Shown here: positions 10,201 through 19,900 of the stretch, in pieces
How positions within the stretch are numbered: position 1 is the stretch's first letter
How the letters are laid out: each line of letters begins with the position of its first letter
Origin: Apostichopus californicus
Lineage: Eukaryota; Echinodermata; Holothuroidea; Aspidochirotida; Stichopodidae
NCBI GenBank assembly: GCA_020650975.1
Contig: JAIPMN010048312.1
Location: 2,444-24,979, forward strand
Direction of reading: 5' to 3'
Length of the DNA: 22,536 nt
Notes under the pieces: model-generated
Databases searched by the model: none
Told to the model about the DNA's origin: nothing
The model's input: the letters and a program-made list of their open reading frames with translations, nothing else
Translations under genes and position numbers: made by a program

Positions 10201-13200
10201 TTTTTAAATAACCATCAAGTATTTCTATAACTCACTATGGACAATGAAAGCTACAGACATTCTGTAGAGAGACTCCTTTTTCACAGATGAAAATTTCTTG
10301 TGATTCTCAATTTCCTGAAGTGACAATTACAAGTTAAGAGCGAAAGAACTGTTAACAACCTGATCATCTACCGTAGGTAAATGTATCAAGGCCCGACATT
10401 TTGATTCTGGCAGGATATTCTCCAAAGACATTTAGTCTGTCTCTCACACAGATCTTGTTGGGATGGAACTGTCAGGATCCCCTGCTAATTATGACCATCC
10501 CATTGCCCTTGTTAATGGGAGGATAGCTTACTTTAAGTCATTCCAGCATCAAGTCAGATGAATTGCCAACTAGATGTATTATAAACTACAGCTATTTTAC
10601 TTCTTCCCCTATATATGTCTTTCTCTGGTCTTTTTGACAAAACAAAAGAAAGAGTCTACTACCTACCTGTTCGTTTATCATCATTTCAAAACCGTCAACC
10701 ATCAGGTCAAATTTGCCCCACTTGCCAGGTACCTCATTGAGCTGTTCGATGTTGGTTCCTGCCACTTGTCGTAAAAGCTTGTGCTTCTCGCTTGCTTTGT
10801 CAACAAGTGAGTAAACCTTTAATGAATAATATAAAATAAATATTAAAAAAACAGGTAAAACACCAACTTAATGAGTCGATGCATCATAATTACCCTAACA
10901 TTTTAATCAAATTACAACAAAATGATAATATATGGTTTGAAGTGATTTAGTTTAATTTATTTATCAAATAAAAAATAGAAGATCAAATACAACAGCACAC
11001 ACTTTGAAAACAGTGAAGCAATGACAAAGTGTTTTGATTACCGTCTTCAACAGGTAAACATTTACAAATCTTTGTGTAATTGGTACCTCTACTGCCCTGG
11101 AATTGGCTTTGCCTGTTTAGTGATGGATGTACAGCATTTTACTTTCTTTCTTCTTTTGTGGGGGGGGGGGGGGTGTTTGGGGGTGTTTCTGTTCATGCAG
11201 TGGTGATTTTCTCCACAGTTGGATGTAGTCAGACGGATTTTTAATGACCTTACTATTTACTCAGAGTACATTCTTTGTCCATCGGGACTGGGACTTGAAA
11301 GTGACTCCACTGCAACCCACCCCCTCCAGGGCAGGAATGGCAGTCAAAATAAATCAATGTCAATTATCACTCTCGAAATTTAAAAAATGTATCAAATAGA
11401 CATGGTCTGTTACAAACTGATGCCATCCACGGTCACCAAACATACCCTAGCTTTGGGGTTCCAGAATAAAAACCTTAGATTAGATAATAGAGCAACGGTT
11501 GTTCTTTTAAAGGTAAGCTCCAGTACCATAATGAGATAGAAAGCAAATTTAAGAAAGAATTTGCAGAGAACCCCCACATGAGCAGAGAAGAGGAACAAAC
11601 TTACATCATTTTTCTTCTTCTTAATCTCCTCATACTGAGCGCTTGCTTCACCCATCTCTTCCACAGACTGAGGTCTGACTGCTAGGACCAACATGGACTC
11701 GTCCAAGAATTTATTCATTGTGTTGACGTCGTCCAGGACAGAACGACGCAAAGAAAACAGGAGAGCGTCGAACAGGCGCTGTATCTGATCGTCGATGGCA
11801 GCTTTCACCGGGGTGCATGATACACTGATACAGTCCACCTTGATCTCACTGGTTAAGGAAGAGGAAGATATGTAAGTAATGTCTCGAAAGCAAAATTGTG
11901 AACATGACATTATTATGAAATTTAGTTTCAGGGTCTTTTGTGGTAGTTAATGTTTTGATATATTGCCGTTCACAATCCTAATCTTCCCGACACTTTTTAT
12001 TGATGTCATCTTTTGGCATTGTAGTCGTGGCCATTAATAAATGGTTGTTACAATGTAGTCATGGTTACAATAACTACCATGTAGTCATGGCTACAATTAC
12101 AACATAGACATCATCTGAGAACCTGCGTGTTATCAATGATTTCACAGTGCCACAGACTGGTTTACCAATTAATTGTAGGTAACATCAACCAATGAACCAT
12201 TTTCCATCACTGTATAGTCCCATACAAGAGATCTTTTAAATTAAATGTTTCATCAAAACCAATACTGAGATTCTTTTTCTCCCAAGTTTACACTTACTTA
12301 CCTCTGCAATTTCTCTGAGTCCCTGCCCCTGATTTTGAGGGCCTTGAAGTTTTGCTCCCAGTCGTTGGGTCCATGTAGATGCTCAGATATGAGATGGTCC
12401 AGATCAGCAGATCCCATAGCCACCCACTCCTAGAAAGTCAATTACAACAACAGTGATTAGCAGAAATTAATACTTAATTTTATAAAAGATTTTTTCTTAC
12501 AAAACCAACTCATTTGCAACACCATATCACACTCATCCATTGATTCAATGTTGCATCCAGTTACTAGTGCATTGTTCCATACATATGCGACATAGTGTGT
12601 GTTTCCTCACACAAAGGATGCAGCAATCAGTAGGTTGTTATTGATATTTAAATGAATGATAATTTAAACCAACATATTGTCATAAATTAAAATCGAATAC
12701 ATTTATTTACTCTGTTAAGCTCATTTAAGTTCCTTGGTACAACCCTGGAGATTTGCCCCAAACTTAAAAATATCCCTTGTACTTTTATCACCAAATTTGA
12801 CAAATCTGTATCTTCTTCCCCATAAAAATTCTATGAGCATACTGTGTTGACCTAATGGTTCAGAAAAAATTCCTGCATTTTTGATAAGCAATCAACTTCA
12901 GCCAACCCCCCTCTACCCCTCCCCCCCCCCTCTCAAAATATCCCTTCAAAAGCACAAACCAGACATGTCTAGATAGTTGCAGCTATAATACAACATCATT
13001 TGTCATATTTCAAGCAAGTTATTGAGGAATAGGTTGTATATATGATGTATATATTTCTGCATCTAACGTAACATAGCAGATGTGTCCACCAGTTTCTATC
13101 CATAGTGATAAAATCCTCTGATTTACCTTGAATATGCTTTTAGTCTGGTCGAGTCTCTTGAAAAGCTGCTCAGCTTTCTCGTAGACTAAAGCGAATCCCG

Positions 13201-16200
13201 GAGCATTGCGTTCGACGATGGAGGGGAATATGAGCGGCTCTCCCGTGTCGCCTATACCTCTGAAGTGAAACGGGATGCTTATGAACTTTTTCATCTCCCG
13301 GTAGTACTTTGCTCTGATCTCTTCAAACGGAGGTCTGAACTGCAACTTGTGTTGTCTAGGAGTGATCAATGAAAATAAATACGAGTTAAAGAAAACAAAC
13401 AATCAATAACTCTACTTTGTCATTCGTTAAACTTTGTCACTTTAACATCTGAAATCATCACCTTCTTGAGTGAAAAAAATTAAAACTTTTCAAAGATACT
13501 CTCTAGGGTGGTCTGACCGTGTTCTATTAAAGGGTGTGAAGACTCGGGCAAAAAGAAACGTCTAATGCCGGTAATTTGACCTACTTTGGAATGAGGTGTA
13601 AAAGAAGTGTTAAACACCACCATCGATCCCAGAAAATACACACACAGCTTGCTACCGTCGGTAATTAGACACTAGTGTACAGTCAGTACATACAGCTGCG
13701 GTCAATACCCACAGCACAGTATACAAACGATAAAGCGATGGACATCTCAGGTCCAGCTAAAGATAATAATTAAGGTATCACGTTTGATTACTGTCTGCAT
13801 TTTGTAGCGACACAAACAAAATGTCACTTTCAAGCAACAGAAAGTTAACTTTTTCAGATGGCCGCACACGGTTTGGGGCGAGTCTTCAATGCCTTTAAAC
13901 AATTAAACGTCACTGCAAAATAAAATGTCAAAAGGATGGATGTAACATGCTCGTTAAAATCTGAGCCTGGGTGACCATTTATTCAAGTTTTCTAGAATAT
14001 TTGGTGTCAATACTAATATTTAGCCATTAAAGGATCTCTAAGTATCTGTAACAATGGCGATGACTGATATTTCGTTTATCGCAATTCAGTTACATTTAAT
14101 CATGTGAACTGCTAACATGGAGTACCAGAGATTAATTTCATACATATTGGATTAGCAATTATACCTGTATGTCAGTTCCACCCTGATCTCGGGTAAGTTT
14201 TCATTTAGGCCCTCTAAGCCCAGTTGATACTGGTGTTCTAGAGCCTTGTAAAGTTGCCGATCCCAATGCATCTTCCAAGTCTTCATATCCGAAGACTTGT
14301 AGCCCTGAAAGCATGATGGGACAAAAACAAAGAAATTCATCTGCATAATTTCAATGTTCATTAGTACAGCCTTCCTTCTACTGATGTTGCATCAATGTTA
14401 TTTTATTTCATCTGGGTAATTAAACAGTCAGAGTTATGTCCACAGTATGTCCCATCAATATCGTATCCGATTTTGTAATAGTTGTTCGTTCAATGATTTC
14501 TTAAAGAAAACATCAGTAATCTTTCTATTTTAAATGTATATTACAAATACATATGTATTTGTCTGTGTGCAGGGTAAAGGTTTTGTACATTTCTCCATCG
14601 TATATACAACGATGCAAGAATATAGAGAGGAGATCGGGGGAAATGTTTGTCCAGTGCGCACAAATCGTCTGTTTTTAGAGGGTTAAATCGGATCAACAAA
14701 CCTGACTCTCTAGAGTAGCAAAGATGCCCCTGATCTCCTGCATGCCCTCCTTCCATCTAGACTGTTGTCGTAATAGATCGATGGACATCAGTTGAGTAAC
14801 CTTGGGATAAATGAGATCAACAATAAGAATTTAGAATAATACTACATTTCAACTAAAATATTCCATCTCCTAGAGGCATGACATCACACAATGGCAATCC
14901 CCTGGCATGACCTGTTCACCTTGATATCTTGCAAGTACTGCCACGATTTTGTTACCGGGAGTTGCTCATTACAAAAATCTCAATCAAATTAAATTGACAT
15001 CAGTAAATCTGAAGTTCACATAAAGTAGCTCTCCAGCCATGCCCAAACTTAGCAGAGGGTGCTGTCGTTTTGAATTCCACGAAAACTTGACAAAGCTGCG
15101 GTTGATCACTTTAATAGAAGGTAAACAATTTTGTTTGTAATTATTGAAGAAGAGATCTTTTGAAACATATTTTCAAAGTTTCAAGTCAAAAGGGTTTCAC
15201 GCTGCTTAACTTGTGCTTTTAGGAAGCATTTTTTTCTTTTAACCAAATAAGTGGGAACCATGAACTATTCAATCACTCAGCGCTGCTCTGTGTTAATCCG
15301 GTGTGTGTTCACATGCTTGTAAGTGCTTTCACTTGATCATGCAATTTGATTCAGAGATCTGTAAACAGTACAGATTACACACATTAGGACCAGTACATAA
15401 CAGCAGCCTCTGGAGAAACACTGGAGTGCCCCATTGTCCAGTTCTATACATCCATTTATTATATCATCTCTAATATTGACTTTAACACTCTAACACTTTA
15501 CCCAACACCGCTTCCAACAATACCTTGTCGCTAAGGACATAATGCCACTTCCTCAGTCTTCTGTTTTCTGTGGTCAACCTCTCAGCAGCTGCCTGTAATT
15601 TCACAATGTACGTCTCCAATTCCTGTGGGTTGTCCCAGGTCACCTGGACCTTTCCAGACCCGCCATCTTTGCTGCCCCCTTTAGGGTTCTTGATGATTCT
15701 CTCAAAGGCCAATGCCGACTGCAGCATCATGTTCTGTTGGCTGGGAATCATCTGTTCAGCAATCGTATTGTGGAAGTGCGCCACCTGTAGGCAAAGCAGT
15801 ACAACTTATATGTGTGATTACCTAACTGACCTTACACTATCAATGCCAGAGAGAAGCGCTATACAAGTTCACTGTTACCCGACTAATGAATTTGTTTGTA
15901 ACAGGCTAGTTTGTTATATCTTTATAACAGATGAAAAAATTTCCAAATCTGGACAAAAAAATGATTGGTATCTTGAGTACTTTTGAGTAATTATGAAAAA
16001 TTTTGAAAAATTGACTGAGAAATTCTTCTGTCTACAAGAAAAATGAATTGTGACATTACCATGGCCTAAACAGAATTCAAGTTAAACATTAAACTTACAA
16101 GCCAGGCTAAATTTAAAATATGGTAAACAAAAACCTTTCACAGATGGCTACTGAAGGCTACCAAATAATGGGCCAATTCTTTTTTTCAAACCCTTTTAAG

Positions 16201-16926
16201 TCTGACAAGAATGGTTGATGAAGGATACCTGTTTGAGGATGACACCATGCTTGTAGAATTTCTGTGCGATGCCAGCGGTGTGCTGTATCTTGGCTGCTAC
16301 CGGATAACCCAGAGCCTGAAGCTGTCGGACTTCTCTCATCAAGGTCACCAAACGGTCGCTGTAATGGACTACAAGCTCGTTGTTACCGGTTTCAAACTCC
16401 ATCAGTCGGCCACTCATTTGCAGGCTTTACAGCAAATATTAAGCAAGATATTGCAGATGAATTAGTATTTTAAGTTCACAGCTTTGATAATGCAATGTTG
16501 TACACAATGTAAACAAGGAATACAATGTTAAAACGAGTCTGAAAAATATTTCTAAGCAATTAATCAGTAGCATTTTACTCGTCATCAATTAAAACAGGTT
16601 GAGGTGAAAATACCTTGTGTTTTATCCAAAATTCATGAAAAGGCAATCACAAAGTATATAAAATGTAAATATAGGGATATCAAACAATATTGCAAACTAT
16701 TTTAAAAGCTTATGAAAGCTCCACTGGCAAAAAAAAGCTTATTGTTTCAAAAGTATCCCATAGGTGGAATCAAACATTGTTGTTGTATCACTTAAAGTGG
16801 TTTGATTTCTTTGCAACATAAAGCCAGTGAATAATTTATTTGGTATTGCATCGCAAACTGCTATGCAATAAGTGCAAAGATGTATAGCAGTTTTTGTACA
16901 TAGGAACCATTGTCATTTGTATGAGA

Positions 16927-16957
<31 letters not shown>

Positions 16958-19900
16958 TTTGCTTTTTATATAGCGCTTTATACCAGCGATAGGTCTCAAA
17001 GCGCTTTACAGACCTTATATTACCCCTGGTCAATGATAACCTGTCACAGAGACAATCCCTCCAGTCGGCAGCAGTTATATACTGTGCCCAATGACAAGTT
17101 ACCTCACAGGTACCCATTTAACCCCTGGGTGGAGAGAGGCAAGTGAGATAAAGCATCTTGCCCAAGGACACAAAGTAATGAACTAGGCAGGAATCGAACC
17201 AGCAATCCTTGGATCACAAGTCTGACACCTTAGCCAATTGGCCACCACGCTCTCCCTCAATTTTAACTATAAATTATTCCCTAAATGCCTAGCACCACCA
17301 AAAGACATGTAGCAGAAAAGAGATTCCGTAAACAAACACGTCTGGTATAACAATAGTTGGTGACGCGTAAGAATAAAACTGAATTGTTGGATCTTTGCAT
17401 ATAATACCTGATTGAGTTCCTTTTGTCTTCGATAGCAGCTTGTACTTCCCTTGACCAGCTATCAAACTGGTCCTGACACCAATTCCGCAGCTCATCTGAC
17501 AAGTCTCCAACCTCTCTTTGGAATCTACCAAACCCATTCAGGTCTTGAAGAAGAGCCGAGGCAACATTGGAGGTTTGTTCCACCTACAAAGAGAAGTCCA
17601 ATGGAATGAATGAAGGTACCGACTGGTAGAAGAACTAATTGCAAGGAGAGGTACAGAGGAAGAGGAAGGGGTGAGGGATGCAAAGCCATTTGTAGCTGTG
17701 ATTCAGCTCACCAACAGAGAAACTTGCTTCTGTAATGGCAGTTTCTAAACACATGCAAAGTTTTCATAATGACGAAAGCTAATAGTAAGAGATTAACCTT
17801 GAAGATGATACAGTTCCACTCTTTTCAAAAATGGTCAAAAGTTATTGGAAAGAAAATGCTAAATAACTAGAAAGATTTCCAATAAACTATTAGTACTTTC
17901 TATGGTTCTGTAACAATATTACAATACAACTTCAACACAGATTGGTATCCTTAGCTAAGAATTTAACTCTGAAAAAAATGTCTGAGAACCTCCCAACATG
18001 AAAATCATAATAATACAGACTTTGAAAAGAGAAAGAGGAAAAAACAAAATTGTAGGTGAAAGTTTTTACAAACCTTTGCTTGAAGTTGACGAACCCAGAC
18101 AATGTTGTTGACAACTTCCGGAAGGTTCTTGCCAACCGGAGGTTTACTTTCACTGGTTCGGAGACCAAAATCGTCCTTGATGGATTTCAGATAAACTTGA
18201 AGTTGTCCCAAAAGTGTCTCTCTAATGAGCAAAATTTAGAGAAAGACCTTTCTTCTTATGGCTGGTTAAAAAGGTTAAAAACATGACAAAAAAATTTGTG
18301 AAACTTAACACTTTACACAAAATTAAAAGGCTCTTGGATAAGATACAGGCTTATGCTGTTGTTACTCCCGCAAATAACCAAAAATATGAAAACGAAATAC
18401 CCCCCTCGCCTGTTCAGCAAAATGATCTTTTACCTTTCTGCCACAAGTTCCTTCTTGACATTCTCTCTCCTGACGAGTTCTTTGTAACGCTCAAATTCTC
18501 TGAGTAATTGGTGCGGGTTGCCTTCAAGACTTCTAAACAGAGAACGGAGCTTTCCTGCCACACGCTGCTCGGATGGTGCCATTGCTGAAAATAAGGAGAG
18601 GGAATTCCAATCAGGCATCATAAATACAGAGGGAAATAACCCAGGGTAAGGATGAAACAACAAAAATAGGGAAACATTGTTTCCCTTGTGTTTCTATATT
18701 TGTAGAAACCATGGTGCTTCAATAGATTTTCCCGGTTTAGCAATCCCTCTGTAGTTTGCAATTCTCCTCACCCCACAATAAGTAGTGATTTCAGGAAAAT
18801 GTTATGCAATAAAATTTAACCTACTTTACTTATATTCTGTAGTTAATATGACTTATTACACCAACATAGTTATACATAACAAAAAATTATCAGAAATAAA
18901 AGCCAAACCTTTTCCAAAAAGGCATATATCTCTAGTTTTTTAGCTTTAAATCCAATATCACTGAAATGAAATAAAATGCTGCTTTGGGATTAGAATCCAG
19001 AATAACGGCTGCCTACCTTTCTCGTATTGTGCAACAGCAGCTTGCCACTGGGGTTCTGTGTAGGGGTTATACTGCAGAGGATCAAGCCCAAGAAAAGGTG
19101 AAAATGCTGACTTTGTCTTCAATTCCTGTTGTTCTCCAGATGATAGTAACCGAATCAGTTGTTCATGAATTGTTCTCAAGGTCAGCACCTGTATGAAGAG
19201 AGGAATATCATGACAAGTAGATGTGTGAATATTGTTGGACATCCTACACACTGACTTGATATTGTCAAATAGACTTCATGATACTGACAGCTGGGCTCTC
19301 TAATAGGCTAATCCCTCCTTTCATAGCATTACTAGGTAAATTTGAAAAGTCATCTTTAACGGTGTTATATGTTAGGTTATAAATATGGAAATAAATAACT
19401 GAATTACTTCAATCTAAGCAAAACAAGACAAAACGCAATCACACACAACTATAGCCCAAATCAACCGAACCTAAACTGACCCAACTAAGGTAGCACTTGG
19501 TTTTTGGCTGAAGTCATAGAATTCCACAAATTTATTTCTATAACTTGCACTTATACTTACCTCTTGAAGCCGCTTTGATAGACACAACAGATTCTCAGGC
19601 ACAAACTTGCTTCCTTTCCAAGGGTGAATTGGATCTCGCTTCCAAAACTGCTCTGTCAGCTTTTCGCATGTTGATACCCATTTGTCACATATTGACACAC
19701 CTAGCTGTACACCTTCTTTGACTTTGTGGAAAGGGTCCTGCCAAAGGTTGAGGGAGGCTAGCTTTCGCTGGATGAATCTGCCGAGGGAACCACCTACAGA
19801 ATCCAATAAAAGAAGAAACCTTACTTAACATTACACTGCCGCTTGTGTTTGCAGGAAAACATTCGCTGCCATCAAATACACTATATTGCAGTTCGGGGGG

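Noticed and set aside
17185..17258. Possible tRNA gene
   Set aside because: A and B boxes are present, but the stems do not pair as in a real tRNA and the sequence continues into a SINE body and ATT tail.
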